Shown here in pieces: positions 1 to 6,506 of a DNA stretch of 47,034 bases. The position numbers were made by a program, and so were the translations under genes. This DNA is from Bacteroidaceae bacterium. GTDB lineage: Bacteria; Bacteroidota; Bacteroidia; Bacteroidales; Bacteroidaceae. The notes under the pieces were generated by a model, which saw only the letters and a list, made by a program, of their open reading frames with translations, had not been told where the DNA came from and did not search any database. The stretch lies in the NCBI GenBank assembly GCA_024683455.1, contig JAIKYE010000092.1, positions 1-47,034 of the forward strand. Reading direction: 5' to 3'. The number at the start of each line of letters is the position of its first letter. The stretch's first letter is position 1.

Positions 1-329
1 TTCTTGTGAGAAAGAATCAACTGACCCTTCTTGTCTTCCTGATTCTCGATGTAAACCTCTACGGTGTCACCAACCTTCAGGTCGGGGTTGTAGCGGAATT
101 CGCTTGCAGGTATGATACCATCGCTCTTGAAGCCGATGTTAACTACAACCTCACGCTTGTTCATAGCGATTACAGTTCCATCAACTACGTCGTGGTCATT
201 TACCTTGTTAAGAGAACCATTATAGGCCTCCTCTTGAGCCTCGCGGCTTGTTTCTGCTTTGCTGTCACCATTGGCGTATGCTTCCCAATCGAAGTCTTCC
301 AGAGGTGCAACGTTTTTCAAATCTGCCAT
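1..329 (-). CDS. rpsA: 30S ribosomal protein S1, N-terminal part (runs off the left edge)
   Basis: The first 109 codons are present, starting at the ATG at 329-327; the rest lies left of the window. The product begins MADLKNVAPLEDFDW, an acidic leader typical of Bacteroidota S1. The first S1 OB-fold repeat follows at about residues 50-109, with VDGTVIAMNKREVVVNIGFK and then KSDGIIPASEF. S1 binds mRNA on the 30S subunit and helps initiation. This matters in Bacteroidota, where Shine-Dalgarno sequences are mostly weak. A TACCTTTG -7 box lies 45 bases upstream. The name is secure from the opening repeat, although the remaining repeats cannot be seen. Confidence 0.93.
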   Translation of the reverse strand, partial: MADLKNVAPLEDFDWEAYANGDSKAETSREAQEEAYNGSLNKVNDHDVVDGTVIAMNKREVVVNIGFKSDGIIPASEFRYNPDLKVGDTVEVYIENQEDKKGQLILSHK

Positions 330-373
330 ACAGATTAATTAAATGTTAATACTAAAGTTAATAAACGCGGGCA

Positions 374-381
374 CAAAGGTA
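374..381 (-). promoter_or_regulatory. -7 box of the rpsA promoter
   Basis: TACCTTTG on the minus strand matches the Bacteroidota -7 consensus TAnnTTTG exactly. I see no good TTTG box at the expected 19-21 base spacing. The stretch upstream is occupied by the terminator hairpin of the preceding minus-strand gene. Confidence 0.6.
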
Positions 382-382
382 C

Positions 383-419
383 AAAAAAAAGAAAGAGCAA
401 CACCTTTGTGTCACTCTTT
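383..419 (-). terminator. intrinsic terminator of the 463-750 gene
   Basis: Reading the minus strand, a 12-base stem (392-403 with 408-419, two G-T wobbles) closes a 4-base AAAG loop and is followed directly by C and eight T (383-390). This is a textbook rho-independent terminator. It ends 1 base before the rpsA -7 box. Confidence 0.8.
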
Positions 420-462
420 TAACCTTATTATATATGTATTTTTAATGTTATTTAACAAAATT

Positions 463-750
463 CTAGCTTTTGTGCACTTCTATCAGTTCCGCAATTTTGT
501 CAGGGATTACATTTTTCTCGATTTTCTTTATGGTTTTTCTCAGATCCCACTTGTTGGCCCTTTCGGGAATATTAATAGAGTGTGAAACTTGTCCATTGTC
601 GTGAATGTACTTAAGTGACCAGGTGATGTCGTATACCATGTCACCAAAAGTGTCGTATTTCCTTGTTATAAGGATTTCTTTGTTTGGACCGGCTTTTTTC
701 TTTCCTGCCCAACATTTAAGGAATATATGATTGAAAAGCGAATCAAGCAT
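463..750 (-). CDS. small hypothetical protein (95 aa)
   Basis: I do not recognise this protein by family. It has its own promoter (TACCTTTG at 771-778) and its own strong terminator (383-419), so it is very probably a real single-gene unit. The product has no signal peptide or membrane segment. It is basic, with KKKAGPNKEI and a lysine-rich part near residue 70, and contains several aromatic residues (VYDITWSLKYIHDNG). The length and composition would fit a small nucleic-acid or protein-binding factor, but nothing seen decides this. Confidence 0.6.
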   Translation of the reverse strand: MLDSLFNHIFLKCWAGKKKAGPNKEILITRKYDTFGDMVYDITWSLKYIHDNGQVSHSINIPERANKWDLRKTIKKIEKNVIPDKIAELIEVHKS

Positions 751-770
751 GTTTGTAGCGATTGTTGATG

Positions 771-800
771 CAAAGGTACGATAAAAAATCCGTTTTACAA
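771..800 (-). promoter_or_regulatory. promoter of the 463-750 gene
   Basis: Minus-strand TACCTTTG (771-778) is a perfect -7 box. A TTG (798-800) lies 19 bases upstream as the -33 element. The predicted start of transcription is about 15 bases before the ATG. Confidence 0.65.
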
Positions 801-907
801 TAAATGTTCTGAAAATTTAATCTTTTTTTTGTTTTTATGTTGCTCTCTCTTGTTTGCACTTTTGATTTTTTTTTGAAAGTACTTCCTTTAGGAAAAACTC
901 AAATAAA

Positions 908-939
908 TTTGGCTTTTCGCTTACTTATTCGTATCTTTG
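908..939 (+). promoter_or_regulatory. pfkA promoter
   Basis: TTTG (908-911), 20 bases, then TATCTTTG (932-939) is a full match to the Bacteroidota housekeeping promoter. It argues against any pfkA start upstream of 945 and supports the ATG at 976. Confidence 0.8.
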
Positions 940-975
940 CCGCGGAAAAAGTTTGGAAATTCAGATAACATAATA

Positions 976-1953
976 ATGAGAAAGATTAATTGTATTGGAA
1001 TTCTTACCAGTGGAGGCGATGCTCCTGGTATGAATGCTGCTGTCCGTGCGGTTACTCGTGCAGGTATAGCTAATGGATTCAGGATAATGGGTATTTTCAG
1101 AGGTTATGAAGGTCTTATAAATGATGATATAAGAGAGTTTTCCACCGAAGATGTGAGCAATATTATTCAGCGTGGTGGTACCATCCTGAAAACAGCTCGT
1201 AGTAAGGATTTTGAAACGCCGGAAGGTCGTCAGAAGGCATATGATAACATGCAAAAGCGTGGTATAGATGCTCTTATTGTTATAGGTGGTAATGGTTCTT
1301 TGACTGGTGCTCGTATCTTTGCCCAAGAGTTTGATGTTCCTTGCATTGGTTTGCCTGGAACCATAGATAATGATTTGAACGGAACGGATAGTACCATAGG
1401 TTATGATACTACGCTTAATACTATTATGGAATGTGTAGATAAGATCCGTGATACAGCCACCAGTCATGAGCGAATCTTCTTCGTGGAAGTGATGGGGCGT
1501 GATGCCGGTTTTCTTGCTCAGAATAGCGCTATCGCTGCTGGAGCAGAAGCTGCCATCATTCCAGAAGATAGTACTGGCGCAGATCAGTTGGAGAAGTTCA
1601 TTGGTCGTGGTATTCGTAAAAGTAAGTCCAGTAGTATTGTACTTGTTAGTGAAAGCCCTAAGTGTGGTGCAATGTACTATGCAGAGCGGGTAAAGAAGGA
1701 GTATCCTGAGTATGATGTGCGAGTTTCCATCTTAGGACATTTACAACGAGGTGGAAGCCCAAGTGCAGGTGACCGTATTTTGGCAAGTCGCTTGGGCGTT
1801 GGAGCTATTCATGCAATACAAGAAGGACAGCGTAACGTAATGATAGGCATTAAGAATGACGAGGTGGTTTATGTACCCTTCAGTAATGCGATTAAAAGTG
1901 ACAAGCCTGTGAAGAAGGAGTTGATAGATGTATTAGCCTTGCTTAGCATCTAA
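976..1953 (+). CDS. pfkA: ATP-dependent 6-phosphofructokinase
   Basis: The enzyme phosphorylates fructose 6-phosphate to fructose 1,6-bisphosphate in cytosolic glycolysis. The product is 325 aa, the usual bacterial length (about 320). Visible motifs are the nucleotide loop [12 protein letters not shown] (residues 11-22), the catalytic loop [12 protein letters not shown] and the substrate segment [17 protein letters not shown]. The G in PGTIDND, where PPi-dependent enzymes carry K, points to ATP as donor. The second nucleotide motif reads GGNGS rather than the GGDGS of E. coli, a small departure at a residue near the Mg-ATP. The frame stays open further upstream, to a TTG at 937, but that codon lies inside the -7 box, so the ATG at 976 is chosen. 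The gene appears to be transcribed alone. Confidence 0.95.
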   Translation: MRKINCIGILTSGGDAPGMNAAVRAVTRAGIANGFRIMGIFRGYEGLINDDIREFSTEDVSNIIQRGGTILKTARSKDFETPEGRQKAYDNMQKRGIDALIVIGGNGSLTGARIFAQEFDVPCIGLPGTIDNDLNGTDSTIGYDTTLNTIMECVDKIRDTATSHERIFFVEVMGRDAGFLAQNSAIAAGAEAAIIPEDSTGADQLEKFIGRGIRKSKSSSIVLVSESPKCGAMYYAERVKKEYPEYDVRVSILGHLQRGGSPSAGDRILASRLGVGAIHAIQEGQRNVMIGIKNDEVVYVPFSNAIKSDKPVKKELIDVLALLSI

Positions 1954-1969
1954 TTGTACATATGTACGT

Positions 1970-2022
1970 CCCCTCTTTATATATTATATAATGTATGGGA
2001 GGGGATGTGAAAACTTTTTTTT
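1970..2022 (+). terminator. probable pfkA terminator (weak)
   Basis: CCCCTC (1970-1975) can pair with GAGGGG (1999-2004) around an AT-rich loop that can fold further. A run of T starts about ten bases later. The gap before the T tract makes this only a moderate call. Confidence 0.4.
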
Positions 2023-2041
2023 CAAAAAAAGACGGAAATGC

Positions 2042-2072
2042 TTGGCGGGTAAAGAAAAAAGGTGTACCTTTG
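2042..2072 (+). promoter_or_regulatory. promoter of the tRNA cluster
   Basis: TTG (2042-2044), 20 bases, then TACCTTTG (2065-2072). It lies 60 bases before the first tRNA and probably drives the Val-Arg-Tyr-Gly-Asp cluster. Confidence 0.7.
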
Positions 2073-2132
2073 CACTCGCAATTCGGAAATGGTTATGCCG
2101 AGAGCGGTTTTAAAGACCTTTCGAAGAAGCAA

Positions 2133-2207
2133 GGGCGTTTAGCTCAGCTGGTTCAGAGCATCTGCCTTACAAGCAGAGGGTCGGCGGTTCGAATCCGTCA
2201 ACGCCCA
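2133..2207 (+). tRNA. tRNA-Val (anticodon TAC)
   Basis: A full cloverleaf is visible. Acceptor GGGCGTT pairs with AACGCCC; the anticodon stem TCTGC/GCAGA holds loop CTTACAA with anticodon TAC; the T arm contains GGTTCGAATCC. The discriminator base is A and the 3' CCA is not encoded. Confidence 0.95.
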
Positions 2208-2220
2208 CAATACTTTACAT

Positions 2221-2294
2221 GGCTCCTTAGCTCAACTGAATAGAGCATTTGACTACGGATCAAAAGGTTGCAGGTTTGAATCCTGCAGGAGTCA
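2221..2294 (+). tRNA. tRNA-Arg (anticodon ACG)
   Basis: Acceptor GGCTCCT pairs with AGGAGTC (one G-T). The anticodon stem TTTGA/TCAAA holds loop CTACGGA with anticodon ACG, whose A34 is expected to become inosine to read CGN. The T loop is normal. CCA is not encoded. Confidence 0.93.
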
Positions 2295-2317
2295 CCTCCT
2301 GACAGAGGTCAGTGGAC

Positions 2318-2400
2318 GGGTAGGTAGGTAAGTGGTTAAAACGGGCAGACTGTAAATCTGTTGCCTCACGGCTTCGGCAGTTCGAATCTGTCCCTGCCCA
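2318..2400 (+). tRNA. tRNA-Tyr (anticodon GTA)
   Basis: This is an 83-base class II tRNA. Acceptor GGGTAGG pairs with CCTGCCC; stem GCAGA/TCTGT holds loop CTGTAAA with anticodon GTA. A long variable arm (GCCTCACGGCTTCGGC region) follows, as expected for bacterial tyrosine tRNA. The discriminator is A. Confidence 0.93.
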
Positions 2401-2413
2401 CAATGTAAGGTTT

Positions 2414-2486
2414 GCGGAAATAGCTCAGTTGGTAGAGCACAACCTTGCCAAGGTTGGGGTCGCGAGTTCGAGTCTCGTTTTCCGCT
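2414..2486 (+). tRNA. tRNA-Gly (anticodon GCC)
   Basis: Acceptor GCGGAAA pairs with TTTCCGC. Anticodon stem CAACC/GGTTG holds loop TTGCCAA with anticodon GCC. The T arm is GCGAG TTCGAGT CTCGT. The discriminator is T and CCA is not encoded. Confidence 0.95.
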
Positions 2487-2496
2487 CTTTTTTATT

Positions 2497-2570
2497 GGTG
2501 CGTTAGTTCAGCTGGTTAGAATACATGCCTGTCACGCATGGGGTCACGGGTTCGAGTCCCGTACGCACCG
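2497..2570 (+). tRNA. tRNA-Asp (anticodon GTC), copy 1
   Basis: Acceptor GGTGCGT pairs with ACGCACC. Anticodon stem CATGC/GCATG holds loop CTGTCAC with anticodon GTC. The T stem is ACGGG/CCCGT. The discriminator is G, the identity base for Asp. A terminator follows at 2618-2653. Confidence 0.95.
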
Positions 2571-2617
2571 CTCACATAGCAAAAAGTGTTTTTCATGGTA
2601 TTAGATTTTTAAGGTGA

Positions 2618-2653
2618 GATTCAAGGTCAGTGATGATATTGAATCTTTTTTTT
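2618..2653 (+). terminator. terminator after tRNA-Asp copy 1
   Basis: A 12-base stem (2618-2629 with 2634-2645; one mismatch and one wobble) with loop GTGA is followed by eight T. It ends the first tRNA cluster. Confidence 0.75.
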
Positions 2654-2725
2654 GTCCTTTTTGTTTTATCTCCCTTATGTCTTAATTGTTATTTTTGTTT
2701 AACGAGACAAAAAAATGCCCAAAAG

Positions 2726-2757
2726 TTTGCGATATTAAGTAAAAACGTGTAACTTTG
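2726..2757 (+). promoter_or_regulatory. separate promoter for tRNA-Asp copy 2
   Basis: TTTG (2726-2729), 20 bases, then TAACTTTG (2750-2757), 19 bases before the mature 5' end of the second tRNA-Asp. The duplicated copy is therefore an independent transcription unit. Confidence 0.75.
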
Positions 2758-2776
2758 CGTCTGCAAAAAAGAAATT

Positions 2777-2851
2777 GGTGCGTTAGTTCAGTCTGGTTAG
2801 AATACATGCCTGTCACGCATGGGGTCACGAGTTCGAGCCTCGTACGCACCG
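2777..2851 (+). tRNA. tRNA-Asp (anticodon GTC), copy 2 with one extra D-loop base
   Basis: The copy has the same acceptor, anticodon stem and loop, and G discriminator as copy 1. It has one extra base in the D loop (AGTCTGG in place of AGCTGG) and a T stem that changed on both strands (ACGAG/CTCGT instead of ACGGG/CCCGT), so pairing is kept. The G18-G19 pair is retained, and D loops vary in length at this point, so function is likely. It has its own promoter and terminator. Confidence 0.88.
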
Positions 2852-2896
2852 CTACATAGCAAAAAGTGTTTTTCATGGTATTAGATTTTAAGGTGG

Positions 2897-2934
2897 GATT
2901 CAAGGTCAGTGATGATATTGAATCTCTTTTTTTT
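2897..2934 (+). terminator. terminator after tRNA-Asp copy 2
   Basis: The stem 2897-2908 with 2913-2924 and loop GTGA are the same as in the copy 1 terminator, followed by TC and eight T. It belongs to the duplicated block. Confidence 0.75.
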
Positions 2935-2960
2935 GCCCGTTTAGGCTATCGGCAGAGCCG

Positions 2961-3860
2961 TTAAGATTTATATTTACTTATAGCTGCCTGAAGCCAATTT
3001 TGTATGTCTGTGGCTAGCCATTGAGGTTCGAGAACCTGTAGCCATTCGCCCCTGGAGAGTATATGAGCTTTAAAATCTGACGTGGGGCGGAGCCTAATTT
3101 CAAAATCGGCATATTCTTCATTGGCGGTTATCTCGCGTTGCGATGGATGAAGCGGTAGATCCCTTAGGTAGTATTTCTCCATACCGTAAGCCCTGAGAAT
3201 AATTCTTGTAGATTCTGTGTTTCTATCCACCATTATTCCAAAACTCTCTGCAAAATATTTTTCAGCGTCAAAATCGGCATCAATTGTAAATTTCTCCTGC
3301 GTTATCTCGATATCTATTATGCGGTCAAGAGAGAAAATGGCCAAATGATCTGTCTTAATCAGAACATACCAGCGCCGCTTGAATAATTTAACGCAGTATG
3401 GTTCGGCTGTGTAGGTTTTTGTAGTTGCAGAACTGTATTTTTGGTATTGTATCAAAATCTTCCGTCCTTCGCGCATTGCCTTTATGATCCTTTTTAAACA
3501 TATTCCACCAGAAGGAATGCTTTCCAGTAGGATGCGTTTTTGTAATCCAATGTTTTCGTCCAGTATGTTACCTACGCTTAACGTGGAAAACAGCCAGTTG
3601 GCAACACTGTTGTTGCATAGCGCCTCTTTGTTGTAAATGAAATACCGATAACCGTCGTGCAGATCGCATTCGATGATAATGCCAAACATGTCCAATATGG
3701 CATCCCTGTGGCGGTTGAATGTGGTGCGTGAAAAGTTCACCCCACCGCTATCTTCTCTACGCCGCCATTTCTCATTTAGTTCCGAAAATGAAATCTTTCC
3801 TGCTTGATGTATTGTCTCAATCAGCCAAATATATTCCTTAAATAATGATGGAATTTTCAT
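2961..3860 (-). CDS. WYL-domain transcriptional regulator
   Basis: The 299-aa product has an N-terminal winged-helix part (residues 1-75, with FSELNEKWRRRE and SRTTFNRHRDAILDMFG). A WYL domain follows at about 130-215: residues near EPYCVKLFKRRWYVL form the family core, with YAV-type WYL replaced by RWYVL. The C-terminal WCX part ends in EWLQVLEPQWLATDIQNWL. WYL domains are known to sense nucleic-acid or nucleotide ligands and to control DNA-damage, phage-defence or housekeeping genes. No target is obvious: the neighbours are tRNA genes and a divergent DUF2147 gene. It is transcribed alone from a -7 box at 3914-3921. Confidence 0.85.
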   Translation of the reverse strand: MKIPSLFKEYIWLIETIHQAGKISFSELNEKWRRREDSGGVNFSRTTFNRHRDAILDMFGIIIECDLHDGYRYFIYNKEALCNNSVANWLFSTLSVGNILDENIGLQKRILLESIPSGGICLKRIIKAMREGRKILIQYQKYSSATTKTYTAEPYCVKLFKRRWYVLIKTDHLAIFSLDRIIDIEITQEKFTIDADFDAEKYFAESFGIMVDRNTESTRIILRAYGMEKYYLRDLPLHPSQREITANEEYADFEIRLRPTSDFKAHILSRGEWLQVLEPQWLATDIQNWLQAAISKYKS

Positions 3861-3913
3861 GGGGGCAGTTATACGTTGTTTGTATTTTAGTCCAACTTTT
3901 TATGTTGATATTG

Positions 3914-3921
3914 CAAAGGTA
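3914..3921 (-). promoter_or_regulatory. -7 box of the WYL regulator promoter
   Basis: Minus-strand TACCTTTG is a perfect -7 box. The -33 region (TTTAGG on the minus strand, 3941-3946) is only a partial match. Confidence 0.55.
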
Positions 3922-3960
3922 CAAAAAAGTTATTATATTTCCTAAATATATATAAATACA

Positions 3961-3992
3961 CTTGTTTTTTTATTTTAAACTTCCTACCTTTG
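3961..3992 (+). promoter_or_regulatory. promoter of the DUF2147 gene
   Basis: CTTG (3961-3964), 20 bases, then TACCTTTG (3985-3992), 20 bases before the chosen ATG. It is divergent from the WYL promoter about 70 bases away. Confidence 0.7.
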
Positions 3993-4012
3993 CGACACCA
4001 AAAAGTATTATT

Positions 4013-4450
4013 ATGATGAGAGTTTTTTTTGTAATCATCGCGTTTTTTTTTGCTTGTCTGTGCAATACATTTGCTCAGGGTGATAAGATTATTGGTGAGT
4101 ACCAGTGTATTCATGATGGTATTGATTCAAGAATAAAAATATACAAACATGCAGATGGTTACAGAGCTCAATGTGTGTGGGTCTCTAACCTAAAGATGGA
4201 AGATGGTACGTTGAGGCGGGATGTTAAGAATCCTGATCCTGCCAAGAGAAACGTTACGAATGACAAGATTGTTCTTATCGATAAAGTTAAGTTTGATGGT
4301 AAGGATACATGGGGAGAAGGTAAGATTTATGATCCAACCAGAGGAAAGTTTTTTGCCGTGACCTTAAGTTTTAAGGACGAAAAGACTTTGGCTGTAAGAG
4401 GGTCTGTCGCGTTCATAGGTAAAACCGTTTATTGGAAAAAACTGAAGTAA
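4013..4450 (+). CDS. DUF2147 family exported protein
   Basis: The product is 145 aa. MMRVFFVIIAFFFACLCNTFAQ is a signal peptide with a likely cut after FAQ. The mature part (IIGEYQC, RIKIYKHADGYRAQCVW, YDPTRGKFFAVTLSF, LAVRGSVAF) fits the DUF2147 pattern, a small periplasmic beta fold usually of unknown role. The ATG at 4013 is chosen because the open frame further upstream overlaps the promoter; 4016 is equally possible. radA starts 6 bases after its stop, so the two are likely co-transcribed. Confidence 0.8.
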   Translation: MMRVFFVIIAFFFACLCNTFAQGDKIIGEYQCIHDGIDSRIKIYKHADGYRAQCVWVSNLKMEDGTLRRDVKNPDPAKRNVTNDKIVLIDKVKFDGKDTWGEGKIYDPTRGKFFAVTLSFKDEKTLAVRGSVAFIGKTVYWKKLK

Positions 4451-4456
4451 ACGGTT

Positions 4457-5842
4457 ATGGCAAAAGATAAGACTTTATACGTTTGCGATTATTGCGGACA
4501 GGAGAGCGTAAAGTGGGTTGGTAAATGTCCCTCCTGTGGAAAGTGGAATTCTATGAAGGAAATCCGCATGCCGGCATCACCATCTGCTTCTTTAAAGACA
4601 CACCCCCGAAGTGAAAGTGAGGACGGGACTCCTATAGCTGTACATAACATTGTTGCTGCCTCAGAACCTCGTATTGATATGGGGGATGCAGAACTGAATC
4701 GCGTCTTGGGAGGCGGTTTAGTGCCAGGCAGTTTGGTTTTGTTGGGAGGAGAGCCCGGTATAGGGAAGAGTACACTAATATTACAGACTGTTTTACGTCT
4801 TACGAATAAGAAAGTGTTGTATGTGAGCGGGGAGGAAAGTGCCAGACAGATAAAGTTAAGAGCAGACAGATTATTGGAGGCTGATGCCAAGTCGGAAGAT
4901 AATGGTTTACTTATTCTCACAGAAACATCTCTCGAACGTATTTATACACAGATAGAGCAGACAAAACCTGATTTGGTTGTTATTGACTCTATTCAGACCA
5001 TTCAGACTGAAACTATAGAAAGTAGCCCAGGTAGTCTCAGTCAGATAAGAGAATGTGCTGCAAGTTTACTTAAGTATGCAAAGGGAGGGGGAGTGAGCAT
5101 CATCCTTATTGGTCATATCACTAAAGAGGGGACTCTAGCGGGGCCCAAGGTTTTGGAACATATTGTAGACGCGGTTTTGCAGTTCGAGGGTGGCCAGCAT
5201 TATGTGTATCGAATTCTCCGTAGTATAAAGAATCGTTTTGGGAGTACCAGCGAATTGGGTATCTATGAAATGAAGCACGACGGACTCCGTCAGGTTTGTA
5301 ATCCCAGCGAACTATTGCTGACGGATGATCGAGAAGGGCTCTCGGGTATTGCTATCGCTTGCGCCATAGAGGGTGTGCGCCCGTTTATGATAGAAACGCA
5401 GGCATTGGTCAGTACTGCTGCCTACGGAACGGCACAGCGTAGCACTACCGGTTATGATGGTCGACGGCTGAATATGCTTTTAGCTGTTTTGGAAAAACGG
5501 GTGGGGTTTAAGTTGGCGGCTAAAGATGTCTTTTTAAATATTGCAGGCGGATTGCGTGTAACAGACCCGGCACTGGATTTGGCGGTGATAGCTGCTGTTC
5601 TTAGCAGCAACGGAGATATGCCAATTGATACAGATGTTTGTGTAACCGGTGAGGTTGGACTGAGTGGGGAGATTCGTCCTGTTTCTCGTATTGAACAGCG
5701 TATTGCCGAGGCGCAAAAGTTGGGATTCCAAAGAATTCTTATTCCCTCTTATAATATGAAAGGAATTAACTCTGGAGGGTACAAAATAGAAATTGTTCCT
5801 GTGCGTAGAGTTTCAGAGGCAGTCCGAGAATTGTTTGGGTAG
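4457..5842 (+). CDS. radA: DNA repair protein RadA
   Basis: RadA is a DnaB-like helicase that extends recombination intermediates during homologous recombination and repair. The 461-aa product is of standard length. It has the N-terminal C4 zinc finger (C10, C13, C24, C27), Walker A GGEPGIGKST (97-106), Walker B-like DLVVIDSIQT, the RadA-specific KNRFG motif (about 258-262) and a C-terminal Lon-protease-like domain (about 290-461, with VTGEVGLSGEIRPV). It starts 6 bases after the DUF2147 stop and appears to use that promoter. Confidence 0.97.
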   Translation: MAKDKTLYVCDYCGQESVKWVGKCPSCGKWNSMKEIRMPASPSASLKTHPRSESEDGTPIAVHNIVAASEPRIDMGDAELNRVLGGGLVPGSLVLLGGEPGIGKSTLILQTVLRLTNKKVLYVSGEESARQIKLRADRLLEADAKSEDNGLLILTETSLERIYTQIEQTKPDLVVIDSIQTIQTETIESSPGSLSQIRECAASLLKYAKGGGVSIILIGHITKEGTLAGPKVLEHIVDAVLQFEGGQHYVYRILRSIKNRFGSTSELGIYEMKHDGLRQVCNPSELLLTDDREGLSGIAIACAIEGVRPFMIETQALVSTAAYGTAQRSTTGYDGRRLNMLLAVLEKRVGFKLAAKDVFLNIAGGLRVTDPALDLAVIAAVLSSNGDMPIDTDVCVTGEVGLSGEIRPVSRIEQRIAEAQKLGFQRILIPSYNMKGINSGGYKIEIVPVRRVSEAVRELFG

Positions 5843-5873
5843 TTTTAATTTTACTAAAATACCAATGTAATTT

Positions 5874-5905
5874 TTTGGCAATTATAAAGGAAGTATGTAT
5901 ATTTG
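5874..5905 (+). promoter_or_regulatory. promoter of the 5935-6504 gene
   Basis: TTTG (5874-5877), 20 bases, then TATATTTG (5898-5905), both perfect. It sits 29 bases before the ATG at 5935. Confidence 0.8.
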
Positions 5906-5934
5906 CAACCAAAAGAAATAAATCTATACTTGAA

Positions 5935-6504
5935 ATGAAGAAAATATTGAGTTCTTGCTTGATGCTCCTGATGGTTCAGGTAGCCAGCGCTTATGAGGTT
6001 TCTGTGTCTATGTTTATGGTTAATGATAGTACATGGAAATTTAATGTCTGTTTGGAGAATAATAATTTGGATTTCACCGCTTTTCAGATGGATATTGCGC
6101 TGGAGGGTGAGGCTGATGTTCCTGAGTCAAGTTTGACTTGTGATACCTTGTTGTGTAATCATAATTTGATGTTGGGTACCCCAAAGGGCAAGTATCGTAT
6201 TATTGGATATAGCACAGCCAGCACTTCTTTCAAGAGTCAGAATGGCAGTCTAATGTCTTTTACTGTAAAGGGTAATCCTAGTACCATCAGTGTAGATAAG
6301 ATTCTTTTTGTTGAGGCAGATGCTACCTCTTATCCTGCAGAAGATGTGACCGCTATAACAGTAGAAGACCCCACAGCTATAACTGGTGTAGCTGCAACGA
6401 ATAGAAATACAGATGGTGCTTATGACCTTACCGGACGTAAGATTACACACTGTAAAAATGGTGCAGTATTTGTTATAGACGGCAAAAAGGTTTTAGTGAA
6501 ATAA
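5935..6504 (+). CDS. small secreted protein with YDLTGRK C-terminal tail
   Basis: The 189-aa product has a signal peptide (MKKILSSCLMLLMVQVASAY). A beta-rich middle follows, with phrases such as FTAFQMDIALEG and SLMSFTVKG that resemble the cohesin-like beta-sandwich of surface proteins; this part is an inference. The last 30 residues contain YDLTGRKI and VFVIDGKKVLVK, the same tail as in four other proteins in this window. Such tails resemble the type A sorting domain of the type IX secretion system, so export to the cell surface is likely. The ATG at 5935 is chosen over the upstream open frame because of the promoter at 5874-5905. Confidence 0.75.
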   Translation: MKKILSSCLMLLMVQVASAYEVSVSMFMVNDSTWKFNVCLENNNLDFTAFQMDIALEGEADVPESSLTCDTLLCNHNLMLGTPKGKYRIIGYSTASTSFKSQNGSLMSFTVKGNPSTISVDKILFVEADATSYPAEDVTAITVEDPTAITGVAATNRNTDGAYDLTGRKITHCKNGAVFVIDGKKVLVK

Positions 6505-6506
6505 TC

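Noticed and set aside
1995..2243. Open frame through the tRNA promoter and tRNA-Val
   Set aside because: It overlaps a clear promoter and a tRNA gene and has no protein-like features.
2682..2903. Minus-strand open frame across tRNA-Asp copy 2
   Set aside because: It is antisense to a tRNA; the reading frame is chance.
2133..2960. Integrated element at the tRNA cluster, given the repeated tRNA-Asp
   Set aside because: No integrase or phage-like gene is present, and the repeat is a local 160-base duplication including the terminator, not an att-type 3' end repeat.
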